A DNA stretch of 51,979 nucleotides from Bacillota bacterium (GCA_009787385.1 WRGC01000011.1:1-51979); one strand, 5' to 3'; positions 26,017 to 36,784 are shown, numbered from the stretch's first letter. Numbers and translations are program-made. The notes: a model not told the origin generated them from the letters alone.

Positions 26017-26037
26017 AAAAGAACAATATATATTTGT

Positions 26038-28671
26038 ATGATAAATAAGAGTAAGCCAGTTATAATAATTTGTTTTATTATAATTGTATCATTTTGTTTG
26101 CTATCATTTATAAATTTTGGATCTTTAGTAAAAGTATATTGTTTTTCAAATATTAGTCAAGATAGAGTTGAGTACAATGATAAGACTTTATATAGGCAAA
26201 TACAAGATAAAGATTTGTATCAAGTTAAAGGCGAAAGATCTTTTTTGATAAAAGGTAATGGAATTACATCAGAACAATCTAGAGATATGATAGGTAAGTG
26301 GTTTGATTGGTGGCCTTGGTTTGCAACAGGTATTTGGTGTGGTTCAAATGAAAAAATAACCATAAATGTAGACAATGATATTGATGTGGCAATTGGAACA
26401 AAAAATATGTCACCACATACAGGCTCTAATACACTTAGGCAAACTTTAAAAAATGGTACTACAACCATAGAACATAGTAGGGCGGGGTTGTTATATTTTT
26501 CTTTATTTCATAGTGGAACTATAAATGTATCAATAACTAGTGGTGGTACAGACTCTCCTTTGTTCACTTTAGACAAACACTCTCAAGCAGAATGGCAGAG
26601 TATGTTAAATAATATGACGCAATCGGGTGTATGCGAACTTCAAACTGACAGATTATATATGTGTATCACACGAAACAAAGCACTAGAATATTTAAGTAGC
26701 AAAGATCCATCACCACTTTTAAGAAAAATAGATGAGTCAATTGTGTTAGAAGATATGCTTGCAGGACAAACACCTAATGCACCAAAACAAAAAAATAGAC
26801 CAGATGTCTTTAAATTGGCAATGATAGAAGACACTACAATAAATAGTTCTCTAATGTATGCATCAAGTACTATGACAGGCTATAGTTCTAAAAATGTTGG
26901 GGCTATTTTAGATGTAAACAAATATACAACAAATGGTTGGGGACCATGGCACGAACAAGGACACACTAGGCAAATTAACTCTTTTAGATGGAGCGGTAAT
27001 CTTACAGAAGTTACAAACAATATATTTTCTATGTGGATACAGGCTAATTTTGGTAATGGGTCTAGTCTAGAACCTACGGATTATGAAAAAGCTTTTAATT
27101 ATCTCAATCAGTCCAACAAAAACTATGATGATGTGAGTGAACTTTTTATCAAATTAATTATGTTTTGGCAATTGCATCTAAGTTTTGGGAAAAACTTTTA
27201 TCCAAAACTTCATCAAATGTGTAGAGAGATTGATTTAACTCAACATCCAGCTGCAAATAGTGGAGAGTTTGGAAAACAATTTTTCATATATATAACATCA
27301 ATGTGTGCGGAACGTAACCTTGCACCATTCTATGAAAAATGGGGGGTATATCCTTCTGAAGATACAATAAAAAAGATAAAAGATTATCCATCGCTTTCTA
27401 AATCTATTTGGCAATCAAGGGATAGTACTCCCGTTGTAGAGTATAATATACCTGATAATTTTGTTGTGCCAGAAATTCCAAGCAGTCAACCACCACAAAA
27501 TTTGGACGGACAAGATATAATAATTGACTCTGCTATTGATCTTACATTTTCTGTATCAGATAAAAGTGGAAAAATCCAAATGTGGAACAATTCTAGCTCA
27601 TCAACAAATGTATGGCAAATTCAAGCAAGCTCTAACAACACATATCTTATTAAGAATAAATTTACAAATCAGTACATTCAAGAGGATGGCTATGGTTTGA
27701 GTTTAAACAACAATGCCAATAATGCAACAAAATGGGATTTGATACACTTGAGTAGTGGTGTAATGGGGCACTCTTACCGAATAAAAAGTTCGTCATCAGA
27801 TTTAGTCTTTGATGTTACAAATGGAGGACAACCACAAAATGGAACAGATGTAATCGCATATCCCCAAACAGGTAATGACAATCAACGCTTCTTTTTAGAC
27901 TTTATAAATTATGATCCACCTACCACATCACCTCCACCCACCGAACCTCCGCCAGTAGAAACAGTAGAGCCTGATCAAGTTACAGGGCTAACTTTGTTGA
28001 AAATAGAAAATGATATTTATTTGGACTGGAGAGAATCAAAAAATGCTACACATTATAGAGTTTATAAAAGCTTTGATAATGTGACATATTTTATTGATTC
28101 TGAACAACAAGACACAAACTATTTAGATAAAGATGCCACATTATACCAAATGGTAATGTATTTTGTTAAAGCAGTCAACAATGACATAGAAGGTCCAGAC
28201 AGCATTACGGTAGAGTACGAAAGTTCAGATGGTAGTAATGAAACAAATGAAAATCCTAAAGAAGTTACAGGATTGCAGTTGTTGGTTGTGGGAAATAACC
28301 TTGAATTAATTTGGAACTATGTAAATAATGCCACATATTATAGAGTTTACAAATCTATAGAAGATTCAAATTATATTATTGATTCAGAGCAAGAAAATAT
28401 AATGTACACTGACAAAGGTGCAGCTAAATATAGCAAAGTAAATTATTTTGTAAGAGCTGTTAATAATGGAGTTGAAAGTGGAGATGGTAAAATTGTAGAG
28501 TATACATTATCTAATAATAACGGAGATAACAACGACGAAAATAATAATTCAAATAACGATTTGGGTGATAGAAACGATATTGATATTATAATAACGATTG
28601 CGGCAATTTGTATTTGTATAATAGTAGTTCTTATTTTTTTTAATATAATATTTGTAAAGAAAAGATATTAA
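26038..28671 (+). CDS. M60-family (enhancin-like) metallopeptidase with lectin and FN3 domains
   Basis: Predicted cell-surface mucin-type glycoprotein protease, 877 residues. Order: N-terminal signal/anchor (about 8-28), beta-rich domain (about 60-190), M60 gluzincin core with HEQGH at 305-309 and distal Glu324 in LTEVTNN, ricin-type beta-trefoil lectin (about 500-625), a Pro-rich linker, two FN3 domains (about 640-725 and 740-820), an Asn-rich linker and a C-terminal membrane helix with a KKRY tail. M60 enzymes cleave O-glycosylated host mucins; the lectin would bring it to glycans. The FN3 modules and tail anchor match those of the M64 protease. There is no Shine-Dalgarno before the ATG, and the frame upstream gives no better start. 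Confidence 0.9.
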   Translation: MINKSKPVIIICFIIIVSFCLLSFINFGSLVKVYCFSNISQDRVEYNDKTLYRQIQDKDLYQVKGERSFLIKGNGITSEQSRDMIGKWFDWWPWFATGIWCGSNEKITINVDNDIDVAIGTKNMSPHTGSNTLRQTLKNGTTTIEHSRAGLLYFSLFHSGTINVSITSGGTDSPLFTLDKHSQAEWQSMLNNMTQSGVCELQTDRLYMCITRNKALEYLSSKDPSPLLRKIDESIVLEDMLAGQTPNAPKQKNRPDVFKLAMIEDTTINSSLMYASSTMTGYSSKNVGAILDVNKYTTNGWGPWHEQGHTRQINSFRWSGNLTEVTNNIFSMWIQANFGNGSSLEPTDYEKAFNYLNQSNKNYDDVSELFIKLIMFWQLHLSFGKNFYPKLHQMCREIDLTQHPAANSGEFGKQFFIYITSMCAERNLAPFYEKWGVYPSEDTIKKIKDYPSLSKSIWQSRDSTPVVEYNIPDNFVVPEIPSSQPPQNLDGQDIIIDSAIDLTFSVSDKSGKIQMWNNSSSSTNVWQIQASSNNTYLIKNKFTNQYIQEDGYGLSLNNNANNATKWDLIHLSSGVMGHSYRIKSSSSDLVFDVTNGGQPQNGTDVIAYPQTGNDNQRFFLDFINYDPPTTSPPPTEPPPVETVEPDQVTGLTLLKIENDIYLDWRESKNATHYRVYKSFDNVTYFIDSEQQDTNYLDKDATLYQMVMYFVKAVNNDIEGPDSITVEYESSDGSNETNENPKEVTGLQLLVVGNNLELIWNYVNNATYYRVYKSIEDSNYIIDSEQENIMYTDKGAAKYSKVNYFVRAVNNGVESGDGKIVEYTLSNNNGDNNDENNNSNNDLGDRNDIDIIITIAAICICIIVVLIFFNIIFVKKRY

Positions 28672-28811
28672 TAATTGAATTAAAAGCGTATTAGATTTAT
28701 GTGACAAAAAATGCTTGATAGATAACATTAGCAAATTAAATTTTAAATTTATTTTTGTTATATTATTATATACTTATATTTATAATATGAATATAACGAC
28801 AATGCTAAAAG

Positions 28812-28840
28812 TGGACAAATATAACTATTAATGTTATACT
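28812..28840 (+). promoter_or_regulatory. promoter at the helicase start codon
   Basis: TGGACA (28812-28817), 17-bp spacer, TATACT (28835-28840), then 6 nt to the ATG at 28847. The expected transcription start is the A of the ATG, as at rsmD. No Shine-Dalgarno is present. Confidence 0.65.
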
Positions 28841-28846
28841 ATATAA

Positions 28847-31033
28847 ATGAATTTTGACATTAATACGCTCAATACAATACAACGAGAAATATGTCTACAT
28901 ACTGATGGTGCAATATTAGTTATAGCGGGAGCAGGAAGTGGCAAAACCCGTACACTGACTCATAGGATTGCACACTTAGTAAATAATCACAATATACCTG
29001 CTTACAATATATTAGCAATAACTTTTACCAATAAAGCTACAGAAGAAATGAAAAATAGGCTCAGTTCTTTGAATAGTAGCGAAAATCTATGGATTTTTAC
29101 CTTTCATGGATTGTGTTTGCGTATATTAAAAAAAGGATGCGAATCAATTGGTTATAAAAAGGGATTTAGCATATATGGTGATAGCGAAAAAAAAGCATTA
29201 ATTAAACGAATAATAAAAGATAGTAAATATGAAGATGATATACTCAAAGATGCAAACTATTATATTGGAGATGCCAAATCTAAATCTATTAGTCCAGAAA
29301 ATTTTGAATTAAATTATTCTAATATCAAATATTGTGAAACTATACAAGCAATATATTTGTCTTATCAAGATAGATTAAAACAATGTAATGCTTTGGACTT
29401 TGATGATATGCTAACAAAAGCTTATCAAGTTTTGACTGTTGACAATGACACGAGACAATACTTCTCAGACAAATTTAGATATATACATGTAGATGAATTT
29501 CAAGATACCAACAAGATACAATATGATATTGTCAAAATTTTGGCCAATACACATGGAAATATATTTGCAGTAGGAGATGAAGATCAAAGTATATATGGTT
29601 GGCGTGGAGCTAGTATAGACAATATCAAATTATACTTAAAAGAATTTAATGCTAAATTGTATAAACTTGAACAAAATTATAGAAGTACCAAACCTATACT
29701 TGATATAGCAAATAAAGTTATTGAAAATAATACAACTAGAATACCAAAATCTCTTTGGACTGATATAAATGAAGGAACTAAGCCTGAGTATTATTCGGCT
29801 TCTAGTGATGTAGCAGAAGCAGATTATGTAGTAGGTATAATAAATAGACTAGTACACAATTATAATGTTGATCCAAATGAAATTGCCATTCTCATGCGTG
29901 TCAATGCTTTTTCACGCAATTTTGAAAAACGATTAGTCGCATACAATATTCCACATATAGTAAGAGGAGGATTTAAATTTTTTGATAGAAAAGAAATAAA
30001 GGATATTCTTGCTTACTTTAGACTTGCTATTAATCCTCAGGACAATGATGCTTTTGTTAGAGCATTACATTTTCCAAAAAAGGGAATAGGAGAAACTAGC
30101 ATTACAACGCTGCATCAAATAGCTAACTTATCCAAATTATCTCTATACGAAATTATATTAGATATCAATTTTTATCCAAATTTATCTAAATCATTAACAA
30201 AAAAACTTATAGCTTTTGGAGAAGTATTAAAAGAAATCATATCAAATGCAAATATTCCGCTCAAAGACTTTGTAATAAAACTTTATGAGATATTGGATAT
30301 AAAGAATATTTATAATGATAATAGTGAAGATAGTTATACTCGCTTACTCAACCTAGAGGAATTTGCCAATGATATAGCTGAAAAAACAAAATTCAATCCT
30401 CAAATGAGTTTAGAAGAATTTTTGGATACTGTTACATTATATGCAGACGAAGACATAGATGATTCTAAAAGTAATGCAGTCACAATAAGCACAATACATA
30501 GTGCTAAAGGACTAGAGTATGAAATAGTATTTGTCGTAGGGTGTGAGGAAGATATTTTTCCTATCAAACGCAGTAGAGAAAATCTGCTAGAACTAGAAGA
30601 AGAACGCCGTTTAATGTATGTAGCCATAACTAGAGCCAAACGCAGATTGTATCTCACAAGTTGCAAATCTAGGTTTATGTATGATGGAATAAAAGACTTA
30701 ATTCCTAGTAGATTTTTAAATGAATGTGAATTGATTCCCAAGCATAATAAAATTATATCTAGTAATATAAATTCAAAATTTACACGAACATTAGATGATA
30801 ATCCTAATAAGCTAATAAAACCACAAGGGAATCATATAGCAAATTATGTAAAAAACTCAAATAATACAAAAGATTTTTCTAAATATACTATTGGAGTTTC
30901 AGTCAATCATAGAAAATTTGGAAAGGGGATAATCCTATCCTTATCAGGTACAAAAGACTATCCTTATGCCGAAATTAACTTTGAAAAAGTAGGTACACTA
31001 ACTTTGAGTCTTGCATATGCCCCTTTAGATTGA
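28847..31033 (+). CDS. pcrA: UvrD/PcrA-type 3'-5' DNA helicase
   Basis: Superfamily 1 ATP-dependent helicase for repair and replication, 728 residues, normal length. Motif I GAGSGKTRT (K33), Ia AITFTNKATEEM, II VDEFQDTN, III VGDEDQSIYGWRGA, IV LEQNYRST, V TIHSAKGLEYEIVF and VI YVAITRAK are all intact. The C-terminal tail ends in a Tudor-like KFGKGIILSLSG segment, typical of PcrA. The start codon coincides with the predicted transcription start. It is monocistronic or followed by the P-ATPase across a terminator-like hairpin. Confidence 0.93.
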   Translation: MNFDINTLNTIQREICLHTDGAILVIAGAGSGKTRTLTHRIAHLVNNHNIPAYNILAITFTNKATEEMKNRLSSLNSSENLWIFTFHGLCLRILKKGCESIGYKKGFSIYGDSEKKALIKRIIKDSKYEDDILKDANYYIGDAKSKSISPENFELNYSNIKYCETIQAIYLSYQDRLKQCNALDFDDMLTKAYQVLTVDNDTRQYFSDKFRYIHVDEFQDTNKIQYDIVKILANTHGNIFAVGDEDQSIYGWRGASIDNIKLYLKEFNAKLYKLEQNYRSTKPILDIANKVIENNTTRIPKSLWTDINEGTKPEYYSASSDVAEADYVVGIINRLVHNYNVDPNEIAILMRVNAFSRNFEKRLVAYNIPHIVRGGFKFFDRKEIKDILAYFRLAINPQDNDAFVRALHFPKKGIGETSITTLHQIANLSKLSLYEIILDINFYPNLSKSLTKKLIAFGEVLKEIISNANIPLKDFVIKLYEILDIKNIYNDNSEDSYTRLLNLEEFANDIAEKTKFNPQMSLEEFLDTVTLYADEDIDDSKSNAVTISTIHSAKGLEYEIVFVVGCEEDIFPIKRSRENLLELEEERRLMYVAITRAKRRLYLTSCKSRFMYDGIKDLIPSRFLNECELIPKHNKIISSNINSKFTRTLDDNPNKLIKPQGNHIANYVKNSNNTKDFSKYTIGVSVNHRKFGKGIILSLSGTKDYPYAEINFEKVGTLTLSLAYAPLD

Positions 31034-31164
31034 TTCTTAAAATATTTATCATATTACAAATCTTAAATAAAAAACTGATTGACAGTATCTAGCAATACTA
31101 ATACTGTATATATTGTATATTGTGAGAAAATATATTTATTAAACTTAATATGCATATAGTATAA

Positions 31165-31193
31165 AATAATTGCAAAATCTTAATGCAATTATT
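31165..31193 (+). terminator. hairpin between pcrA and the P-type ATPase
   Basis: AATAATTGCA (31165-31174) and TGCAATTATT (31184-31193) form a perfect 10-bp stem with a 9-nt loop, followed by a T-rich stretch. It could be the pcrA terminator or an attenuator in the ATPase leader. A TTGACA at 31079-31084 lies upstream. Confidence 0.55.
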
Positions 31194-31249
31194 TGTTATT
31201 ATTTTCATAGCTACTTTTTAAATATATAAATTTGAGGAGAATTAATAAT

Positions 31250-33967
31250 TTGTTAGAAGAAAATAAAAATTACTACAATCTAGAAGCTTCATCAGTTCTA
31301 GAAAGTTTTTCAGTCAATCAAAATATAGGACTTAGTCCAAAACAAATTGAAGAAAATACATCCAAATGGGGTGCTAACCAATTTGCAAAAAAAAAGAAAG
31401 ATAGTATAATCAAAATTATTCTTCATCCATTAATGGATATATCTGCAATTATACTAATCATTGCAGCAATTTTGAGTTTTGGTAAAGCAATTGTAACACC
31501 AAAAGCTAATATTAGTGACTATATTAGTCCTTTTGTCATAATTGCTATAATCGTTATCAATGTAGTATTGTCAGTAGTTCAAACTAAGGGAAGTGAAAAA
31601 GCATTAGATGCATTATCTCAACTCAATAGCCCTCATTGTTTTGTAATTAGAGATGGACACAAAACAAAACTCTATACATCTCAAGTAGTTCCAGGTGATA
31701 TAGTTGTACTAAAAACGGGTGACCTTGTACCTGCTGACGCTAGAATTGTTAGTTGTACAGAATTTTTGGTAGATGAAGCTAGTTTGACAGGAGAATCAGA
31801 ACCTGTAAAAAAAATTAGTGATGCTTTACAACAAAAAGATGCTTCTTTGGGTGACCAAAAAAATATGGTATTTAGTGGTTGTCTTGTAGTAGGCGGTAAT
31901 GCAACAGTTGTTGTACTATCTACTGGTATGAATACCCAAATAGGAAAAATAGCAAACTATCTAAGTACTACCAAAAAACGCAAAACTCCACTACAATTAA
32001 GACTAAACAAAATGGCAAGAGTGGTGTGTGGGATAGCAATTGTAGCAGCACTTATGATGTTGATACTAGGATTGGCACAACAACAAGATGGTTGGGATTT
32101 GTCACTTGTAGTCATTACTTTAGCAGTAGCAGCAGTACCCGAAACTCTTTCAGTAATTGTAACTTTGATTCTAACATATGGGATAAAGTCAATGGTTCAA
32201 AAAAATGCGTTGATACGCAAGCTTCAAGCTGTAGAAACTTTGGGTAGCACAAGTGTAATTTGTAGTGATAAGACAGGAACTCTTACACAAAACATGATGT
32301 CAGTTACTCGCATTTGGCATGTACAATATGATCCAATAAATGAAGAATCCGAATTAAATACTCACCAATTGGATATGTTGCACAAATACATGTTAGCTAG
32401 TAATGCAACAATTGAAACTGACGATAATGGTAAAGAAATTATTATTGGTGATCCAACAGAAAGTGCATTGATGAGACTAGCAATCAATAAGGGTATAGAT
32501 ATAAATCTATTGAAACAACAATACCCAAGAGTTGCTGAAATACCATTTAGTAGTGCAAGAAAGATGATGACTGTAGTTGTAAAAAATCCTGATGGTGGAT
32601 ATTTAGTACTTACCAAGGGAGCATTTGATAGATTACCATATGACAAAAGTGATTTGTATCTAGAACAAACTAGACAAACTATGCACGATAGTTTTGCTCA
32701 CGATGCATTGAGAGTTATTACACTAGCATCAAAAGAAATAGTAGAGTTGCCTGAAAAATGGCAATTGAGTATTTTAGAACAAGACTTAAATTTTGTTGGA
32801 TTTGTTGGTATAATAGATCCTCCTCGCCCACAAGCAAAAATAGCAATAGAACTAGCAAGAAATGCAGGTATTAGAACTATCATGATTACAGGAGATCATG
32901 CAACTACAGCTACAGCTATTGCTAGAAACTTAGGAATAATAGCACACCAAGAAGGAGTACTAACGGGGCAACAACTCAATAAAATGACCGATGAAGAACT
33001 TTATAATAGTATAGAGTATTACAGTGTATATGCGAGAGTTAGTCCTGAAGACAAAATTAGAATTGTTCAAGCTTGGCAAAAGATTGGAGCTGTTGTAAGT
33101 ATGACAGGGGATGGAGTCAATGATGCTCCCGCCCTAAAAGCAGCTGATGTAGGCATAGCTATGGGTATTGCAGGCACAGAAGTTGCCAAATCAGCTGCTG
33201 ATATGGTATTGGTAGATGATAAATTTAGCACTATAGTAGAAGCAGTATCAGAAGGACGCAATGTATTTTCTAATATTAGAAAGACTATTTACTTTTTGGT
33301 AGTGTGCAATTTATCAGAAATATTTATGATGATATTTGGGGTATTAATATTTAAACAAGATACTTCAAAAGGTATAATTTGGTGGCTACCTGTAACACCA
33401 TTAATGCTGCTTGTAGTAAATGTTTTGTGTGACGGAATCCCAGGTATGGCACTAGCTAAAGAGCGAAGTGACCAAAGAATAATGAAACGAAAACCGTTCA
33501 ACCGCAATGAAAGTTTTTTTGGCGGTGGACTTATGCAAGCTATTATACAACAGTCTATTGCTTTTACTATAGCTGTACTAGTAGCTTACTATATTGGAAC
33601 TAATGGCAGTCCAAATGATTTAAATCATGAAATAGGTCAAACTATGGCTTTCTTGGTATTAGGCTGGACTAGCATTTTGCATGTACTAACAGTTCGTAGT
33701 CGCAAAAGCTTTATTACAACCAAATATCGCAATAATCCTCAACTAGTGTATAGCGTTGTAGGTACAATAATAATATTTAGTTCCTTAGTATTTATCCCTA
33801 GTATAAATACTACACTCAAACTTACCCCCAATATTGGATTACAAAATTGGGTAGCCACAATAGGATTAGCAATTTTCCCTATTATTGTTGCCGAATACTC
33901 CAAATTTTGGGACAACTATAGATATAAAAATGATGAGAAGAATAGAGTAGAACAAAGACGAATTTAG
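31250..33967 (+). CDS. calcium-type P-type ATPase
   Basis: P2A-like cation pump (Ca2+ export most likely), 905 residues. TGES in the actuator domain, phosphorylation motif DKTGTLTQN with D340, nucleotide-site ITGDHATTA and hinge TGDGVNDAPAL are intact. Membrane Ca2+-site motifs are VPETLS in M4 (family PEGLP; the Glu is kept, Gly and Pro changed) and NVLCDGIPG in M6 (Asn and Asp kept). N-terminal cation ATPase domain at about 10-75. The TTG at 31250 is preferred because GAGGAG lies 10 nt before it; an earlier TTG would put that Shine-Dalgarno inside the gene. The ABC exporter follows after 49 bp. Confidence 0.93.
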   Translation: MLEENKNYYNLEASSVLESFSVNQNIGLSPKQIEENTSKWGANQFAKKKKDSIIKIILHPLMDISAIILIIAAILSFGKAIVTPKANISDYISPFVIIAIIVINVVLSVVQTKGSEKALDALSQLNSPHCFVIRDGHKTKLYTSQVVPGDIVVLKTGDLVPADARIVSCTEFLVDEASLTGESEPVKKISDALQQKDASLGDQKNMVFSGCLVVGGNATVVVLSTGMNTQIGKIANYLSTTKKRKTPLQLRLNKMARVVCGIAIVAALMMLILGLAQQQDGWDLSLVVITLAVAAVPETLSVIVTLILTYGIKSMVQKNALIRKLQAVETLGSTSVICSDKTGTLTQNMMSVTRIWHVQYDPINEESELNTHQLDMLHKYMLASNATIETDDNGKEIIIGDPTESALMRLAINKGIDINLLKQQYPRVAEIPFSSARKMMTVVVKNPDGGYLVLTKGAFDRLPYDKSDLYLEQTRQTMHDSFAHDALRVITLASKEIVELPEKWQLSILEQDLNFVGFVGIIDPPRPQAKIAIELARNAGIRTIMITGDHATTATAIARNLGIIAHQEGVLTGQQLNKMTDEELYNSIEYYSVYARVSPEDKIRIVQAWQKIGAVVSMTGDGVNDAPALKAADVGIAMGIAGTEVAKSAADMVLVDDKFSTIVEAVSEGRNVFSNIRKTIYFLVVCNLSEIFMMIFGVLIFKQDTSKGIIWWLPVTPLMLLVVNVLCDGIPGMALAKERSDQRIMKRKPFNRNESFFGGGLMQAIIQQSIAFTIAVLVAYYIGTNGSPNDLNHEIGQTMAFLVLGWTSILHVLTVRSRKSFITTKYRNNPQLVYSVVGTIIIFSSLVFIPSINTTLKLTPNIGLQNWVATIGLAIFPIIVAEYSKFWDNYRYKNDEKNRVEQRRI

Positions 33968-33970
33968 TAA

Positions 33971-34004
33971 AGATAAAGATTGTATTTAAATGCAATCTTT
34001 ATCT
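33971..34004 (+). terminator. perfect hairpin between P-ATPase and ABC exporter
   Basis: AGATAAAGATTG (33971-33982) pairs perfectly with CAATCTTTATCT (33993-34004), loop of 10 nt. It lacks a T-run. An ATG at 33990, in frame with the next gene, sits in the loop. It looks like an attenuator or translation-control element, and argues for the later start at 34017. Confidence 0.55.
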
Positions 34005-34016
34005 GTGCAAAACATT

Positions 34017-36509
34017 ATGTTGAAACTAATAAATATAACAAAAGAGTATCAAGTTGCAGGTAATTGCATATCTGCACTAAACGGAATAAGTATAGAATTT
34101 AGACATGCTGAATTTGTATCTATTCTTGGTCCATCAGGGTGTGGAAAGACTACAACTATGAATATAGTGGGTGGGTTAGATAGATATACTCAAGGGGACT
34201 TGATTATTGAAGGAATATCTACTAAAGACTATAAAGACAATGACTGGGACAATTATCGCAATAAGAGAGTAGGATTTGTATTTCAAGCTTACAACCTAAT
34301 ATCTCATCTTTCAGTACTAGGAAATGTAGAACTTGCCATGACTATTGCGGGAGTATCAAAAACTGAAAGAATAAAGGCAGCAAAAGAAGCTTTGATAAAT
34401 GTAGGCTTAGAACAACATCTAACCAAAAAACCAAATCAACTATCTGGAGGACAAATGCAACGAGTGGCAATAGCAAGAGCTATTGTAAATAGTCCAGATA
34501 TACTTTTAATGGATGAACCCACTGGAGCATTGGATACAAAAACTAGTGAACAGATAATGAAACTTATTCAAAAAATTGCCAAGGATAAGTTGGTAATAAT
34601 GGTCACTCACAATCCAGAACTTGCAGAAATATATAGCACAAGAATAATAAAGCTTAAAGATGGTGAGCTTTTAGATGATAGCAACCCATATGACAGTAGT
34701 AGAGAAGAATTAAATGAAATCAATATTAAAGATAACCACATACTAGGTACAAATAATACTTCAAACAAAAAGTCATCAATGTCATACAGAACTAGCTTGG
34801 GACTGTCTGCACGCAACCTTCTTACAAAAAAGAAAAGAGGAATAATGACAAGCATTGCTTGTGCTATAGGGATAATTGGAATAGGACTAGTTCTAGCATT
34901 AACTACAGGATTAGGCAACTATGTAAACAAAGTTACACGAGCATCGGCAGAATCTGCACCAATCACAATTACTGATGGAGCAGGAGAAATAATAAAACTA
35001 AATAATAATACTAAAAATGATATACCTATAAATCAAACAAATGATTATAGAGAAGTTGTTCCACTTCCTACCAACAAAGAAGCTGTAGATTTTATTATGA
35101 ATATGGATAGTAATCTTTTTAATGAAAGAGCTACATCAAGTGGAATTACACTATCAGTATATAAAAAAGATACCAATGATGAATATAGTAGAATAAATGG
35201 CGTAACAGACTCGTTAGCTTCTAGTATTAATGGAATTATTGCAGGAACAGGTTATCAATTTAAACGCTCTCCCAGCAATATTAATTTAATAAAAAATCAA
35301 TATGATGTAGTTGCAGGCGAAATTCCACAAGATGAATTGTCTATAAATAATGCATTTTTGGTACTAAACAATGATGGTTCTATCAATGATAGTCTACTAT
35401 CATATCTAAATCCAAGTTTGGTTTCTAAAGATAAGGTAAGCTTTGATGACCTTTTAGGAACTGAGTATCGTATACCTAGCAATGACCAAATATATAAACT
35501 AAAAAATCCTGAATCAATAACTGAAACTGAACCTCCATTTGAACAAGTAGCTAATAAATTAGATACAGAACTATATGATGATGAGGTGTTTAAAGAAGGG
35601 GGAGGGCAAATTATAACAATAACTACAATTTTGAAAAAAAAAGAAAATATAGATAGCGGGATATTTACACCCGGAATAAAATTTAGCTCTAATTTATTTA
35701 CTAAAATGCAAAGTATAAATAAAAATAGTTTGATTATAAAATGGATGTCAACTCAAATGCTAAAAGAACCAGAAGCTAGTCTATCTACTCTTAGACCATT
35801 CAAAGTATCAACATCATCAACTCCAAATCAATCAACATATATACCTAGTGGAGGAAGTGTACTATTAGATGGGCAAGCATATACAATTATTTACATGCCT
35901 CAATATCTTAGAGAATGGTTATTTGCTCAATTGGGGGGAAGTAATGACATATGGGAAATAAACTTAATAGCAAATAGTTATCAGAGTAAACAAACTATTG
36001 TAGATAATATTTCCAACTTTAATAGCAACAAACCAATCGTTGCCAAAATATTTAGCATAGACTTGGTAGAGATGTTAGCAAATGTATTTAATCAAATCTT
36101 AAATGTAATTACAATAGTATTGATAGGGTTTACATCTATATCATTAGTGGTGTCAGCAGTAATGATAAGCATAATTACAAGTATATCAGTATTGGAGCGA
36201 ACAAAAGAGATAGGTATTTTGCGTAGTATTGGAGCTAGAAAAAAAGATGTAACAAGACTTTTTAATGCCGAAAACCTAATACTTGGTTTTGCTTCAGGTA
36301 CTGTAGGAGTTGTATTTACATTTTTATTTGCTACAATAATAGGCGTAATACTAAATACAGTTTTGGGAGCAACTGGTCTTGCTGTAGTAACTTGGTTTCA
36401 TGTTTTAATTCTTTTAGGTGTAAGCACTGTTATCACATTAGCATCAGGATATTTGCCATCATTAGATGCTGCAAAAAAAGATCCAGTTGTGGCATTGCGA
36501 AGTGAATAA
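34017..36509 (+). CDS. MacB-like ABC transporter, fused ATPase and FtsX-type permease
   Basis: Exporter of the lipoprotein/peptide/antimicrobial type, 830 residues. The ATPase is at 1-235 with Walker [10 protein letters not shown], signature [14 protein letters not shown], Walker [12 protein letters not shown] and H-loop VTHN. Then one membrane helix (about 280-302), a large extracytoplasmic domain (about 305-680), and three C-terminal helices of the FtsX type with [19 protein letters not shown]. The cargo is unknown. The start is uncertain: ATG 34017 gives the usual [11 protein letters not shown] beginning; ATG 33990 lies in a hairpin loop. Neither has a Shine-Dalgarno. Confidence 0.87.
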   Translation: MLKLINITKEYQVAGNCISALNGISIEFRHAEFVSILGPSGCGKTTTMNIVGGLDRYTQGDLIIEGISTKDYKDNDWDNYRNKRVGFVFQAYNLISHLSVLGNVELAMTIAGVSKTERIKAAKEALINVGLEQHLTKKPNQLSGGQMQRVAIARAIVNSPDILLMDEPTGALDTKTSEQIMKLIQKIAKDKLVIMVTHNPELAEIYSTRIIKLKDGELLDDSNPYDSSREELNEINIKDNHILGTNNTSNKKSSMSYRTSLGLSARNLLTKKKRGIMTSIACAIGIIGIGLVLALTTGLGNYVNKVTRASAESAPITITDGAGEIIKLNNNTKNDIPINQTNDYREVVPLPTNKEAVDFIMNMDSNLFNERATSSGITLSVYKKDTNDEYSRINGVTDSLASSINGIIAGTGYQFKRSPSNINLIKNQYDVVAGEIPQDELSINNAFLVLNNDGSINDSLLSYLNPSLVSKDKVSFDDLLGTEYRIPSNDQIYKLKNPESITETEPPFEQVANKLDTELYDDEVFKEGGGQIITITTILKKKENIDSGIFTPGIKFSSNLFTKMQSINKNSLIIKWMSTQMLKEPEASLSTLRPFKVSTSSTPNQSTYIPSGGSVLLDGQAYTIIYMPQYLREWLFAQLGGSNDIWEINLIANSYQSKQTIVDNISNFNSNKPIVAKIFSIDLVEMLANVFNQILNVITIVLIGFTSISLVVSAVMISIITSISVLERTKEIGILRSIGARKKDVTRLFNAENLILGFASGTVGVVFTFLFATIIGVILNTVLGATGLAVVTWFHVLILLGVSTVITLASGYLPSLDAAKKDPVVALRSE

Positions 36510-36521
36510 TTTTTAAAATTA

Positions 36522-36564
36522 ACCTCTCTAATTGTATAAAAATTTTATACAATTAGAGAGGTTT
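36522..36564. terminator. bidirectional terminator after the ABC exporter
   Basis: A 21-bp perfect palindromic stem (36522-36542 with 36544-36564), one central base, T-rich after the + side and also on the - side. It closes the + strand exporter transcript. Confidence 0.85.
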
Positions 36565-36599
36565 TAATAACATAAAAGAGAGAGAAAAGTGAGGAAAGT

Positions 36600-36649
36600 A
36601 ACATCATATTAGTTCGTAAAAGACATGTTTTACGAACTAATATGATGTT
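36600..36649. repeat. 22-bp perfect inverted repeat with flanking direct repeat
   Basis: Arms 36600-36621 and 36628-36649 are perfect over 22 bp with a 6-nt loop. An 18-bp direct repeat, TGATGTTWCTTTATTTAT, covers the right end (36643-36660) and recurs at 36664-36681. It could be an extra terminator between the convergent transcripts or the relic of a tiny mobile element. Confidence 0.75.
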
Positions 36650-36733
36650 TCTTTATTTATTAATGATGTTACTTTATTTATATATAGGTATTAAACAACA
36701 ATACAAATTTTACTATTTAACTTTCTAATAAAA

Positions 36734-36761
36734 ATAACCTCATGGAAAAACATGAAGTTAT
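36734..36761 (-). terminator. pyrG terminator
   Basis: On the minus strand ATAACTTCATG pairs with CATGAGGTTAT (one wobble, 6-nt loop), followed by TTTTATT. It lies 24 bp after the pyrG stop. Confidence 0.75.
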
Positions 36762-36784
36762 GAGAAAAATCTAATTTAAAAATT

